The position numbers and the translations under genes were made by a program. DNA of 37,608 nucleotides from Vreelandella stevensii S18214 (GTDB lineage Bacteria; Pseudomonadota; Gammaproteobacteria; Pseudomonadales; Halomonadaceae): contig NZ_AJTS01000011.1 of assembly GCF_000275725.1 (NCBI RefSeq), positions 1 to 37,608 of the forward strand, in the 5' to 3' direction. How positions within the stretch are numbered: the first letter of the stretch is position 1; every line of letters begins with the position of its first letter. Below are positions 9,841-18,395 of this stretch, piece after piece. Below the pieces are notes generated by a model. The model searched no databases. It saw only the letters and a program-made list of their open reading frames with translations, and had not been told where the DNA came from.

Positions 9841-11022
9841 ATGTTCGAATTGGTAGATAACGCACCCTCGAGCAGTGCGGTCATTAAAGTCGTCGGTGTT
9901 GGCGGTGGCGGCGGTAACGCAGTCAACCACATGGTCGAGAGCAACATCGAAGGCGTCGAGTTCATCTGCGCCAACACCGATGCGCAAGCACTCAAGCGCG
10001 TATCGGCTAAAACGGTGCTTCAGCTGGGTGGGGAAATCACCAAGGGGCTTGGCGCGGGAGCCAACCCTGAAGTGGGCCGCCAGGCCGCGATGGAAGATCG
10101 TGATCGCATCGCCGAGCTGCTCAATGGCGCCGATATGGTCTTCATTACGGCAGGCATGGGCGGCGGTACCGGGACGGGAGGCGCGCCTGTGGTTGCTCAG
10201 GTCGCCAAGGAGCTGGGTATCCTGACGGTTGCCGTGGTCACGCGCCCCTTCCCATTCGAAGGGCCAAAGCGCATGCGAGCGGCCGAGGAGGGCATGAAAG
10301 AGCTTTCCGAGCATGTCGACTCGTTGATCACCATCCCCAACGAAAAGCTGCTGTCGGTGCTGGGCAAGAACGCGACCTTGCTGACCGCGTTCAGTGCTGC
10401 CAACGACGTCCTGCTGGGGGCGGTGCAAGGCATTGCCGAGCTGATCACCAGCCCGGGCATCATCAACGTCGACTTCGCAGACGTGCGTACTGTCATGTCA
10501 GAAATGGGTATGGCGATGATGGGCACTGGCGGTGCCACTGGTGAAAACCGTGCCCGAGAAGCTGCAGAAAAAGCCATCCGCAGCCCGCTGCTGGAAGACA
10601 TCGACCTGCACGGCGCACGCGGCATTCTGGTCAACATCACGGCTGGCCCCGACCTTTCCATTGGCGAGTTCAATGACGTGGGTGCCACGGTGCAGGAGTT
10701 CGCTTCCCAGGAAGCCACTATCGTCGTGGGTACTTCCATCGATATGGAAATGTCCGACGAGCTGCGCGTGACCGTTGTGGCGGCTGGCCTGGATGGCAGC
10801 AAGGCCAAGGCCGTGTCTCGCGAACCGGCGCGCCGCTCCGCTGCAGACGCCGGTGGCTCCGACTACCGTAAATTGCAGCAGCCCACCGTCATGCGGCAAC
10901 AGGCTACCGCGCGTGCCGAAGCGCCGGAAGCAGCAGCCAAACCACGCCCTGAAAAACGTCGTTCGGCCGATGCCGATGACTATCTGGATATCCCCGCGTT
11001 CCTGCGCCGCCAGGCAGATTGA
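9841..11022 (+). CDS. ftsZ: Cell division tubulin homolog FtsZ
   Basis: FtsZ is the GTPase that forms the cytokinetic ring. The product is 393 residues. It shows the N-terminal nucleotide loop [14 protein letters not shown], the tubulin signature [13 protein letters not shown] at about residues 104-116, and the T7 synergy loop [12 protein letters not shown], whose Asp residues complete the GTPase site of the neighbouring subunit. After a linker rich in Ala, Arg and Glu, the protein ends with [14 protein letters not shown], the conserved tail that binds FtsA and ZipA. GGAG lies about 10 bases upstream of the ATG. Confidence 0.99.
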   Translation: MFELVDNAPSSSAVIKVVGVGGGGGNAVNHMVESNIEGVEFICANTDAQALKRVSAKTVLQLGGEITKGLGAGANPEVGRQAAMEDRDRIAELLNGADMVFITAGMGGGTGTGGAPVVAQVAKELGILTVAVVTRPFPFEGPKRMRAAEEGMKELSEHVDSLITIPNEKLLSVLGKNATLLTAFSAANDVLLGAVQGIAELITSPGIINVDFADVRTVMSEMGMAMMGTGGATGENRAREAAEKAIRSPLLEDIDLHGARGILVNITAGPDLSIGEFNDVGATVQEFASQEATIVVGTSIDMEMSDELRVTVVAAGLDGSKAKAVSREPARRSAADAGGSDYRKLQQPTVMRQQATARAEAPEAAAKPRPEKRRSADADDYLDIPAFLRRQAD

Positions 11023-11047
11023 CTTGCGCTATCAGGTTTATTGAGGT

Positions 11048-11085
11048 AGCAAACGAGAGTTTTATTGGTAAAACGCTCGTTTGCT
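11048..11085 (+). other. Long perfect hairpin in the ftsZ-lpxC gap
   Basis: AGCAAACGAG at 11048-11057 pairs exactly with CTCGTTTGCT at 11076-11085. Inside it GTTTTA (11059-11064) pairs with TAAAAC (11069-11074) around a TTGG loop, with one A-G mismatch between the two helices. That makes 16 base pairs. No T-tract follows on the + strand, so it is not a classic intrinsic terminator. It could be an mRNA end protector behind ftsZ, an attenuator, or a site acting as DNA. Confidence 0.75.
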
Positions 11086-11110
11086 GTTAAAGTGAACACT
11101 GTTTGATAAC
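11081..11110 (+). promoter_or_regulatory. Candidate lpxC promoter overlapping the hairpin
   Basis: TTGCTG (11081-11086), 18 bases, GATAAC (11105-11110) is a moderate sigma70-like match, and its -35 box overlaps the 3' arm of the hairpin. It lies about 65 bases before the lpxC ATG. This is a by-eye call. Confidence 0.35.
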
Positions 11111-11178
11111 TTTTCTCCCCCCTGCGACTGGGTAACATCTTGTTACACGTCGCCGATATTAGAGCTTGACCACTGCCC

Positions 11179-12090
11179 ATGATCAGACAACGCACACTAC
11201 AAAACGTCATCCGCGCCACTGGAGTGGGTCTGCACTCTGGCAAGAAAGTCCATCTGGCTTTGCGCCCGGCGCCGGCCAACACGGGTATTGTGTTTGTCAG
11301 AACCGATCTGGACCCAGTGGTTCACGTGCCTGCCCGCGCCGAGCTGGTGGAAGACACCACCCTGTGCACGGCACTTTCCCATGAAGGCGTCAAGGTAGCC
11401 ACCGTCGAGCATCTCATGTCGGCCTTTGCGGGGCTGGGCATCGACAATGCCTACGTGGATATCAGTGCTGCCGAAGTGCCGATCATGGACGGTAGCGCTA
11501 GCCCGTTCGTTTTTCTGATTCAGTCTGCGGGTATTCTCGAGCAGGACGCGGCCAAGAAATTCATTCGCATCAAGCGTCGTGTGGCGGTCAGTGATGGTGA
11601 GAAGGAGGCCGTATTCCTGCCCCATCAAGGCTTCAAGGTGTCGTTTGCCATCGACTTCGACCATCCTGTCTTCGAGCAGCAGAAGCAGAAGGCATTGATC
11701 GACTTTTCCACGACATCCTTTGTCAAGGAAGTGTCGCGGGCCAGAACCTTTGGCTTCATGCGTGACCTTGAGTACCTGCGCTCGAACAATCTGGCGCTGG
11801 GTGGCAGTCTCGACAACGCCATCGTGGTGGATGACTACCGTATCGTGAATGAGGGTGGCCTGCGTTACGAAGACGAGTTCGTGAAGCACAAGGTGCTCGA
11901 TGCCATCGGCGATCTCTATCAGCTGGGCTATAGCCTGATTGGTGAGTTCCGTGGCGTGAAATCCGGCCATGCCCTTAACAATCGTCTGTGTCGTGAACTC
12001 ATGGCGCAGCCCGATGCCTACGAAATCGTGACCTTCGAAGAAGAGAAGGCCGTTGCGCCTATCTCCTATGCGGCACCCGCCATGGCCTGA
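11179..12090 (+). CDS. lpxC: UDP-3-O-acyl-GlcNAc deacetylase LpxC
   Basis: LpxC is the zinc deacetylase that performs the committed step of lipid A synthesis in the cytoplasm. The product is 303 residues, the family norm. It starts [24 protein letters not shown] and has the active site EH pair in [15 protein letters not shown] (H78, a zinc ligand), the second zinc cluster in [15 protein letters not shown], and the catalytic His in [10 protein letters not shown] (H264). The ribosome binding site is weak. In E. coli, LpxC abundance is set by FtsH-dependent proteolysis acting on its C-terminus; the tail here ([15 protein letters not shown]) ends in small hydrophobic residues, which would be compatible with that. 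Confidence 0.98.
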   Translation: MIRQRTLQNVIRATGVGLHSGKKVHLALRPAPANTGIVFVRTDLDPVVHVPARAELVEDTTLCTALSHEGVKVATVEHLMSAFAGLGIDNAYVDISAAEVPIMDGSASPFVFLIQSAGILEQDAAKKFIRIKRRVAVSDGEKEAVFLPHQGFKVSFAIDFDHPVFEQQKQKALIDFSTTSFVKEVSRARTFGFMRDLEYLRSNNLALGGSLDNAIVVDDYRIVNEGGLRYEDEFVKHKVLDAIGDLYQLGYSLIGEFRGVKSGHALNNRLCRELMAQPDAYEIVTFEEEKAVAPISYAAPAMA

Positions 12091-12143
12091 GGTGGTTTTT
12101 AAGGGTCGCCGCTTGAAAATCGGGGAGTGTCCCCCCACTAAAG

Positions 12144-12170
12144 ATAAAGCACCGCCATGCGGTGCTTTAT
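12144..12170 (+). terminator. Bidirectional terminator between lpxC and dciA
   Basis: ATAAAGCACCGC (12144-12155) pairs perfectly with GCGGTGCTTTAT (12159-12170) around a CAT loop, making 12 base pairs. The A/T ends give a short T-run on each strand. It lies between the convergent lpxC (+) and DUF721 (-) genes and probably ends both. Confidence 0.85.
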
Positions 12171-12215
12171 TGCGTTTGGTCTAATGGTGGGCGAGCGGCC
12201 TGTTGTGCGTAGGGT

Positions 12216-12677
12216 TCATGTCTTACGCTGAGCGTGCGAAGCAAGGCGCTCCAGGGCCTGCTTTAGCCTGGGGTGTTCGGTATCCTCGGCGCACTCCTTG
12301 AGCGTTGTGCCAGCACTGCTGGAAAGAGTGCGCGCATAGCGTGCTGGTGGCGCCACGGTGCGTACCGGGCGCACTTTTAACGTGAACCCCGTTACCCCTG
12401 TAAAGCCGGGGAGCTGGTGCAGCAGGCTCAACAAGCGCGGTTGCTCGTAGCGTAACCAGGTCAACCAGCTGGCCTGGCTGCTGATCAGGGTCAGTCGTCC
12501 ATTGCTGAAGCCGCCGACGAACACATGCGCACGCATCTCTTCGGGCAAGTGGGCGCGCAGATGGGTCTGGGCTTGATCGATCAGGCGCGACTGACGCATC
12601 AGCTGGCCTGCGCCAGCGGACGTGTTCAGCAATTGGGTAATGGGCTGTGCGCGGGAACGCTTAACCTTTATACTCAT
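12216..12677 (-). CDS. dciA: DUF721 family protein, DciA-like replicative helicase loader
   Basis: The 153-residue product fits the DUF721 family, which includes DciA, the protein that supports DnaB helicase loading in bacteria lacking DnaC. The N-terminal 100 residues look like the KH-like domain: a start with PITQLL, a helix containing LIDQAQTHLRAHLPEEMRAHV, then GRLTLISSQASWLTWLRYEQPRLLSLL. The C-terminus is polar and low complexity. The place between lpxC and secA, on the opposite strand, is where Pseudomonas keeps its dciA-type gene. Family assignment is fairly firm; helicase loading is inferred from the family. Confidence 0.8.
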   Translation of the reverse strand: MSIKVKRSRAQPITQLLNTSAGAGQLMRQSRLIDQAQTHLRAHLPEEMRAHVFVGGFSNGRLTLISSQASWLTWLRYEQPRLLSLLHQLPGFTGVTGFTLKVRPVRTVAPPARYARTLSSSAGTTLKECAEDTEHPRLKQALERLASHAQRKT

Positions 12678-12787
12678 TCACCTGATTCCTGGGGTGTTGC
12701 GGATAGTTTCGTGCTGACGAGTGCGCGCAGCACCCATGTTTTTCGTCTATCGACAGAGCCTAACACGCTCAGGAGCCACGCCACAGC

Positions 12788-13138
12788 ATGCCATCAACGC
12801 TCGATACATTATCTGCTCTGCCTCGGCGACATCGTCGCCATGGGCTGGCGCGTTGGTGGCTTGCGGGCCTGCTGGTGAGCTGTCTGCTGCCCGCCAGTTT
12901 ACACCCTTCCGATCTGCGCAGCAGCGACCGGAGCGTGTGTATCTGCTTTTGGGTGCCCGCCATGCTGCGTGCCCAGTCGCAGTGGATCGCCAAAAAGCGC
13001 CGCGCGCTAAGGCGCTGGGTAGCACGCCAGCAGCGTCAACTTCCTGTTCTGAAAAGCTTTATCTCTTTCTTTCCCGTCATGCCCCGCCAGACGGTCGCTC
13101 TGGATGTATGCTCTCCTCGAGGGCCGCCAGCCCGTTGA
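12788..13138 (+). CDS. Small signal-bearing ORF upstream of secA, candidate SecM-like arrest peptide
   Basis: This 116-codon ORF is not recognised by homology. ATG at 12788 has AGGAG at 12771-12775, 12 bases upstream (the same spacing as ftsA). Residues 13-24 are strongly basic (RRHRRHGLAR core), followed by a hydrophobic stretch at about 24-39 (WWLAGLLVSCLLPASL), so the N-terminus looks like a signal sequence or membrane anchor. The middle is rich in Arg and Trp. The last residues are C-S-P-R-G-P-P-A-R, then TGA. E. coli SecM, encoded just before secA, has a long signal sequence and a C-terminal arrest motif ending R-A-G-P; other Sec monitors (ApdA, ApdP) use R-A-P-P. Here R111-G112-P113-P114 lies two codons before the stop and secA begins 93 bases later. 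Codon third positions in the core are G/C-rich like real genes. The ORF overlaps shadow ORFs, so coding status itself is moderately sure; the arrest role is inference. Confidence 0.5.
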   Translation: MPSTLDTLSALPRRHRRHGLARWWLAGLLVSCLLPASLHPSDLRSSDRSVCICFWVPAMLRAQSQWIAKKRRALRRWVARQQRQLPVLKSFISFFPVMPRQTVALDVCSPRGPPAR

Positions 13139-13231
13139 CCTGCCGCTAGCGGTACGTTCATTTACCCGACGTTAATTGACCCTATGAAAGAGTGCGCCTG
13201 AAGAGGTCGCTCCTGTTGATGTGGATATTTC

Positions 13232-15955
13232 ATGATTAATTCCTTGTTACGCAAAGTCGTTGGCTCCAAGAACGACCGTGAAGTCAAACGCATGCTCAAG
13301 AGCGTGCAGAGTGTCAACGTGCTGGAAGAGACCCTGGTCGGCTTGAGCGATGGCGAGCTGCAGGCCAAGACGGCCGAGCTGCGCCAGCGTCTGGAGGCTG
13401 GGGAAAGCCTGGACAAACTGCTGCCTGAGGCCTTTGCGGTAGTGCGCGAAGCCGGCAAACGGGTCATGGGCATGCGTCACTTCGATGTGCAGATGGTCGG
13501 TGGCATGACGCTGCACCGCGGCCGTATCGCCGAAATGAAAACCGGCGAGGGCAAGACCCTGGTGGGCACGCTGGCGGTATACCTGAATGCCTTGACGGGC
13601 AAAGGGGTACACGTGGTCACGGTGAACGACTATCTGGCCCGCCGTGATGCCGAGTGGATGCGCCCGCTGTATGAGTTCCTGGGGCTGTCGATAGGGGTGA
13701 TTTTTGCTGGCCAGACCGGTGAAGAGAAGCGCCACGCCTACCAGTGTGACATCACCTACGGCACCAACAACGAGTTTGGCTTCGACTACCTGCGCGACAA
13801 CATGGCGTTCTCGCTGGAGGACAAGGTACAGCGCGGTTTGCACTATGCCATTGTCGACGAAGTGGACTCCATCCTGATCGACGAAGCACGTACGCCGCTG
13901 ATCATTTCCGGTGCGGTGGACGAGAACACCGAGCTGTACACCATCGTCAACCGTCTGGCCCAGCAGCTGGAGCAGGCGGAAGTATCCGAAGACGAAGACG
14001 CCCCTGTCGAAGGCGACTTCGTGCTGGACGAGAAGCAGAAGCAGGTCGAGCTCACCGAGCAAGGTCATAACAAGGTCGAGGAGTTGATGCGCGCCGAAGG
14101 CTTGCTGGGCGAAGGCGATTCGCTCTATGCGGCGCAAAACCTCAACCTGTTGCAGCACATGCACTCGGCGCTGCGGGCGCGGCACCTCTATCATCTTGAC
14201 GTCGACTACATCGTCGCCGACGGGCAAGTGGTCATCGTCGATGAACACACTGGGCGCACCATGCCTGGCCGCCGCTGGTCGGAAGGCCTGCACCAGGCGG
14301 TCGAGGCCAAAGAGGGCGTTACCGTTCAGCGTGAAAGCCAGACCCTGGCATCGACCACCTTCCAGAACTACTTCCGCCTTTATGAAAAACTGGCTGGCAT
14401 GACCGGTACTGCAGATACCGAGGCCTTCGAGTTTCGTCAGATTTACGGCCTCGACGTTATCGTCATTCCCACCAACCGGCCTCTGGCACGCAAGGATCTC
14501 AACGACCTCGTCTACCTCAGTGCCGAAGAGAAGTACGAAGCCATCATCAAGGACGTCTCTGCCGAGACCGAGGCGGGTCGCCCGGTGCTGGTCGGTACGG
14601 CTTCTATCGAGACGTCCGAGTATCTGGCACGCCTGATGCGTGACGCGGGCCTAAAATTCAGCGTGCTCAATGCCAAGCAGCACCAGAGCGAAGCCGAGAT
14701 CATTGCCCAGGCCGGTCGCCCCGGGGCCATTACCATCGCCACCAACATGGCCGGTCGTGGTACCGATATCATGCTGGGCGGCAACTGGGAAGCCGATGCC
14801 GCCAAGCTGCAGAACCCGACCCAGGCCCAGCTCGATGCCCTGAAAGCCGAGTGGCAGGAGCGTCATGATGCGGTACTGGCAGCTGGCGGGCTGCACGTGA
14901 TCGGTTCCGAACGCCACGAGTCGCGTCGTATCGACAATCAGCTGCGTGGCCGTGCGGGCCGTCAGGGCGACCCTGGCTCCACGCGCTTCTTCCTCTCGCT
15001 GGAAGACAGCCTGATGCGACTGTTCGGCTCGGACCGGGTGAAGCGCTTGATGCAGGCGCTGGGTCTGGAACGTGGCGAAGCCATCGAGCACAAGATGGTA
15101 TCCAACGCCGTCGAGCGCGCCCAGAAGAAAGTCGAGGGGCGCAACTTCGATATTCGTAAGCAGCTGCTCGAGTACGACGACGTCGCCAACGACCAGCGCC
15201 GCGTCATTTACGAGCAGCGTAACGAAATTCTCGCCTCTGACGACGTATCGAGCGCCGTGCTGGGTATTCGTGAGGAGGTGATGGAAGAGGCCATCAGCAC
15301 CTACGTACCGCCGCAGAGCCTGGCCGAGCAGTGGGATCTGCATGGCCTGGAGTCGCATCTGAAAACCGAGTTCAATCTGGACGCACCGGTGGTTCAGTGG
15401 GCGGAAGAGGATGAGCGCTTCAGTGAAGAGAAGCTGCGCGAGCGCCTGCAGACCATGCATCGTGAAGCTTACGAAGCCAAGATTGCCTCGGCGGGCGCGG
15501 CGTTGATTCGCCGTTTCGAGAAGCAGGTCATGCTGCAGGTGTTGGATACGCGCTGGAAAGAGCACCTGCAATCCATGGATCACCTGCGTCGCGGTATCCA
15601 TCTGCGTGGCTACGCCCAGAAGAACCCCAAGCAGGAGTACAAGCGCGAGTCCTTCGAACTGTTCCAGCACCTGCTGACCAACATCAAGGCCGATGTCACC
15701 CGCATCCTGAGTCATGTCCAGGTGCGCCAACCAGAAGAAGTGGATGCGCTGGAGCAGAAGCGCCGCGAAGAGCTGGCGCGTGAGAAGGCCACGGCGGCCA
15801 GCCGCCACGATGCGCCCAGCGAAGATGGTGAGGCAGCCGCGCCTGGTGCCGATGGGCGCCCGCTGCGCCGTGAGGGGCCGAAAGTCGGCCGTAACGATCC
15901 GTGTATTTGTGGTTCCGGCAAGAAATACAAGCAGTGCTGCGGCAAACTAAGCTGA
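13232..15955 (+). CDS. secA: Preprotein translocase ATPase SecA
   Basis: SecA drives secretory proteins through SecYEG with ATP. The product is 907 residues, close to E. coli SecA (901). The start [21 protein letters not shown] aligns naturally with the known N-terminus, fixing ATG 13232. Visible are Walker A ([10 protein letters not shown]), the DEAD-like [17 protein letters not shown], the motif region [14 protein letters not shown], the arginine-rich [16 protein letters not shown], and a C-terminal zinc tail ([14 protein letters not shown]) that binds SecB and lipids. The ribosome binding site is poor: only GTGGA at 13221-13225, with AAGAGG 25 bases further up. That would suit translational control from the upstream ORF. 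Confidence 0.99.
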   Translation: MINSLLRKVVGSKNDREVKRMLKSVQSVNVLEETLVGLSDGELQAKTAELRQRLEAGESLDKLLPEAFAVVREAGKRVMGMRHFDVQMVGGMTLHRGRIAEMKTGEGKTLVGTLAVYLNALTGKGVHVVTVNDYLARRDAEWMRPLYEFLGLSIGVIFAGQTGEEKRHAYQCDITYGTNNEFGFDYLRDNMAFSLEDKVQRGLHYAIVDEVDSILIDEARTPLIISGAVDENTELYTIVNRLAQQLEQAEVSEDEDAPVEGDFVLDEKQKQVELTEQGHNKVEELMRAEGLLGEGDSLYAAQNLNLLQHMHSALRARHLYHLDVDYIVADGQVVIVDEHTGRTMPGRRWSEGLHQAVEAKEGVTVQRESQTLASTTFQNYFRLYEKLAGMTGTADTEAFEFRQIYGLDVIVIPTNRPLARKDLNDLVYLSAEEKYEAIIKDVSAETEAGRPVLVGTASIETSEYLARLMRDAGLKFSVLNAKQHQSEAEIIAQAGRPGAITIATNMAGRGTDIMLGGNWEADAAKLQNPTQAQLDALKAEWQERHDAVLAAGGLHVIGSERHESRRIDNQLRGRAGRQGDPGSTRFFLSLEDSLMRLFGSDRVKRLMQALGLERGEAIEHKMVSNAVERAQKKVEGRNFDIRKQLLEYDDVANDQRRVIYEQRNEILASDDVSSAVLGIREEVMEEAISTYVPPQSLAEQWDLHGLESHLKTEFNLDAPVVQWAEEDERFSEEKLRERLQTMHREAYEAKIASAGAALIRRFEKQVMLQVLDTRWKEHLQSMDHLRRGIHLRGYAQKNPKQEYKRESFELFQHLLTNIKADVTRILSHVQVRQPEEVDALEQKRREELAREKATAASRHDAPSEDGEAAAPGADGRPLRREGPKVGRNDPCICGSGKKYKQCCGKLS

Positions 15956-15985
15956 TTATCGTTAGCGCACGTTAAGGAGAGAAAC

Positions 15986-17215
15986 ATGGCGGTGGGTAAC
16001 CTTCCCTTTCCGGAGTTGCCACCCCTTGAAGGGGTGCGTCTGGGCACTGCAATGGCGGGCATCAAGAAGCCGGGCCGCCGCGATATGGTGGTGATCGAAC
16101 TACCCGAAAGCGCCAGTGTGGCGGGCGTGTTTACCCGCAATGCGTTCTGCGCAGCGCCGGTCACCGTGGCCAAGGAGCACATGGCGCAGTGCCAGGCGGC
16201 GGGGAAGGCCCCTCGCTATTGGCTGATCAATACCGGTAATGCCAATGCGGGTACCGGCGATTCAGGGATGCAGGATGCTCGTGAGAGCTGTGAGGCACTG
16301 GCCGCGCAGGCAGGCGTTTCGGCGCAGCAGGTGCTGCCGTTTTCGACCGGTGTGATCGGTGAGCCGCTGCCCATGGCGCGGCTGTTGGCGGGTCTGCCGC
16401 CAGCGCTGGATACCCTGGCGGCGAGTAGTCAGGCTTGGCAACACGCCGGCGAAGGTATACTGACCACCGACACCCGCGCCAAAGGGGCAACGGTGACGCT
16501 AGCGCTGGGGGACCAGCAGGTCACCATCAACGGCATTACCAAAGGGTCGGGCATGATCAAGCCCAACATGGCCACCATGCTGGGGTTCGTGGTCACCGAT
16601 GCGGCCATCGAGCAAACGCTGTTGGCAACCCTGCTGCGTGAGACCGTCGACCGGTCGTTCAACTGCATCACGGTGGATAGCGACACCTCCACCAACGACG
16701 CCTGCATGCTGGCGGCCACGGGTACCGGCGTTCGCATCGAAAGCGATGAGCAGGTGGCGATTTTCCGCAACGGCCTGCAGCGCGTGATGACCGAGCTGGC
16801 ACAGGCCATCATTCGTGATGGCGAAGGAGCGACCAAGTTCGTCACTTTGCAGGTCGATGAGGCGCGTACCCGCCAGGAGGCACTGGATGTCGCCTTCACC
16901 GTCGCCCACTCGCCGCTGGTGAAAACCGCGCTGTATGCCTCGGATGCCAACTGGGGGCGTATTCTGGCCGCAGTGGGCCGTGCGCCAGTTGAGGCCTTCG
17001 ACGTCAGCCGGGTGGTCATCGACCTCGGGGACGTTCGGCTAGTGGAGCAGGGCGGTCGCGCCAGCAGCTATACCGAGGCCGCTGGCAGTGCGGTCATGGC
17101 GCAGGAGGAGATCACCATTCGGATCACGCTGGGTCGTGGTGAGGAGGGGGCTACCGTATGGACCTCCGATCTTTCCCATGACTATGTGTCCATCAATGCG
17201 GATTACCGCAGCTAG
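15986..17215 (+). CDS. argJ: Bifunctional ornithine acetyltransferase / N-acetylglutamate synthase ArgJ
   Basis: ArgJ transfers acetyl from N-acetylornithine to glutamate in the cyclic arginine pathway, and in its bifunctional form also makes N-acetylglutamate from acetyl-CoA. The 409-residue product carries the self-cleavage motif KGSGMIKPNMATMLGF; cleavage between A196 and T197 would free T197 as the nucleophile of the beta chain. The ending DYVSINADYRS is the classic ArgJ C-terminus. AAGGAGAG lies just before ATG 15986. It follows secA by 30 bases, the same order as in Pseudomonas. Whether it is mono- or bifunctional cannot be told from the sequence by eye. Confidence 0.97.
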   Translation: MAVGNLPFPELPPLEGVRLGTAMAGIKKPGRRDMVVIELPESASVAGVFTRNAFCAAPVTVAKEHMAQCQAAGKAPRYWLINTGNANAGTGDSGMQDARESCEALAAQAGVSAQQVLPFSTGVIGEPLPMARLLAGLPPALDTLAASSQAWQHAGEGILTTDTRAKGATVTLALGDQQVTINGITKGSGMIKPNMATMLGFVVTDAAIEQTLLATLLRETVDRSFNCITVDSDTSTNDACMLAATGTGVRIESDEQVAIFRNGLQRVMTELAQAIIRDGEGATKFVTLQVDEARTRQEALDVAFTVAHSPLVKTALYASDANWGRILAAVGRAPVEAFDVSRVVIDLGDVRLVEQGGRASSYTEAAGSAVMAQEEITIRITLGRGEEGATVWTSDLSHDYVSINADYRS

Positions 17216-17292
17216 GCTGTGGCATCGTGCTCAACAAAGCCAGATAGCGCCGTACCTGTCCCGTGCGGCGCGCACAGAGTGGATTAGACGTA

Positions 17293-18249
17293 ATGAGTGT
17301 AATGGTAAAACGACGGGTTCATGTCGCGGCAGCGGCCATCATCAGCGCTGATCAGAAGCACGTGTTGATTGCGCGTCGGCCGTCCAATGTCGATCATGGC
17401 GGCCTGTGGGAGTTTCCTGGCGGCAAGCTGGCGCCCTATGAAACGGGGCTGGAAGGTCTGAAGCGTGAGCTGCATGAAGAGCTGGGGGTGGAAATCGTAC
17501 GCGCTCAGCCCCTGATTCGTGTGCACCACGAGTACCCGGACAAGCACATTCTGCTGGACGTGTGGCAAGTGCATGAGTTTGCCGGTGAACCTTTCGGGCG
17601 TGAAGGCCAGGCCGTGCGCTGGGTACCCATGGACGAGCTGGTGAACTACCCGTTCCCCGCCGCCAATCTGCCCATCCTGCGCGCAGTGATGCTGCCTACC
17701 GAATACCTCATTACCGGTGAAGAGGCCGATGATGAGCGGTTTGCGGCACTGCTGGAGCGTGCCCTGCGTGAGGATAGTGTTCGGCTGGTGCAGCTGCGGG
17801 CCAAGTCGCTGGATAAAGCGGCTTACCTGACGCGGGCAGAGCGTGCGTTGGCGCTGTGCCGCCAGTACGGCGCCAAGCTGCTGCTCAATGCCGAGCCGGA
17901 AGTGCTGGAGCAGGTGGATGCCGACGGTATTCATCTCACCAGTGCGCGTCTGATGTCGCTGGACCGCCGCCCCATTGCCGAAAACAAGTGGCTCTCTGCC
18001 TCGACCCATGACCAGACGCAGCTGTCTCAAGCCGCCGTGCTGGGCTGCGATTTCGTGACGCTGTCACCCCTGCGTACCACGCCCTCCCACCCGGAAGTGG
18101 CCCCCATGGGGTGGCACGACTTCCAGCAGTTGGTCGAGCGGGCGGGCATGCCGGTGTTCGCGCTGGGTGGCATGACGCGCTTCGATGCCAACCATGCCCG
18201 CGCCGTGGGGGCTCAGGGGATCGCGTCGATCCGCGATTTCTGGAAGTGA
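17293..18249 (+). CDS. Nudix hydrolase (MutT-like) fused to a ThiE/TenI-like domain
   Basis: The N-terminal half (about residues 1-135) is a MutT-type Nudix hydrolase with a full Nudix box: GGKLAPYETGLEGLKRELHEELGV spans about 40-63 and fits G-x5-E-x7-R-E-L-x-E-E-x-G. MutT removes 8-oxo-dGTP from the nucleotide pool. The C-terminal half (about 150-318) resembles thiamine phosphate synthase/TenI, with DGIHLTSARL, TLSPLRTTPSHP and FALGGMT, but with altered substrate motifs, so thiamine synthesis is doubtful. The start is uncertain: GTG 17263, ATG 17293 or ATG 17302. I chose 17293 because GTGGA lies about 9 bases upstream and the protein then opens close to MutT. The same fusion is known in Pseudomonas near secA and argJ. 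Confidence 0.88.
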   Translation: MSVMVKRRVHVAAAAIISADQKHVLIARRPSNVDHGGLWEFPGGKLAPYETGLEGLKRELHEELGVEIVRAQPLIRVHHEYPDKHILLDVWQVHEFAGEPFGREGQAVRWVPMDELVNYPFPAANLPILRAVMLPTEYLITGEEADDERFAALLERALREDSVRLVQLRAKSLDKAAYLTRAERALALCRQYGAKLLLNAEPEVLEQVDADGIHLTSARLMSLDRRPIAENKWLSASTHDQTQLSQAAVLGCDFVTLSPLRTTPSHPEVAPMGWHDFQQLVERAGMPVFALGGMTRFDANHARAVGAQGIASIRDFWK

Positions 18250-18326
18250 GCCCGTGACGTCCGGCCCTGCTTGCTGGCAGGCGACGGGCGACATGGCGTG
18301 AAGAAGGGACGCCTCGTGATGCAAAT

Positions 18327-18365
18327 GAAAACGCCTGCTCGGGTTACCCGGGCAGGCGTTTTTTT
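18327..18365 (+). terminator. Intrinsic terminator after the Nudix fusion gene
   Basis: ACGCCTGCTCGGGT (18331-18344) pairs with ACCCGGGCAGGCGT (18346-18359) with a single T-G wobble and a tiny loop, followed by T7 on the + strand. On the - strand the same stem is followed by TTTTC, so it may also end the convergent aguB transcript. Confidence 0.92.
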
Positions 18366-18395
18366 ATGATGGCGGTGGTTGAAAGAACGCTTGGC

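Noticed and set aside
12747-13025. Minus-strand ORF upstream of secA
   Set aside because: It is antisense to the better candidate, has no good initiation signal, and has shadow-like composition.
12721-13149. 142-codon ORF in another frame over the putative SecM-like ORF
   Set aside because: No ribosome binding site, no signal-like N-terminus, and poorer third-position G/C than the 12788 frame. It cannot be fully excluded, but it is the weaker choice.
13143-13152. CCGCTAGCGG palindrome before secA as a terminator or operator
   Set aside because: Too short, no T-tract, and the tight palindrome leaves almost no stem with a workable loop.
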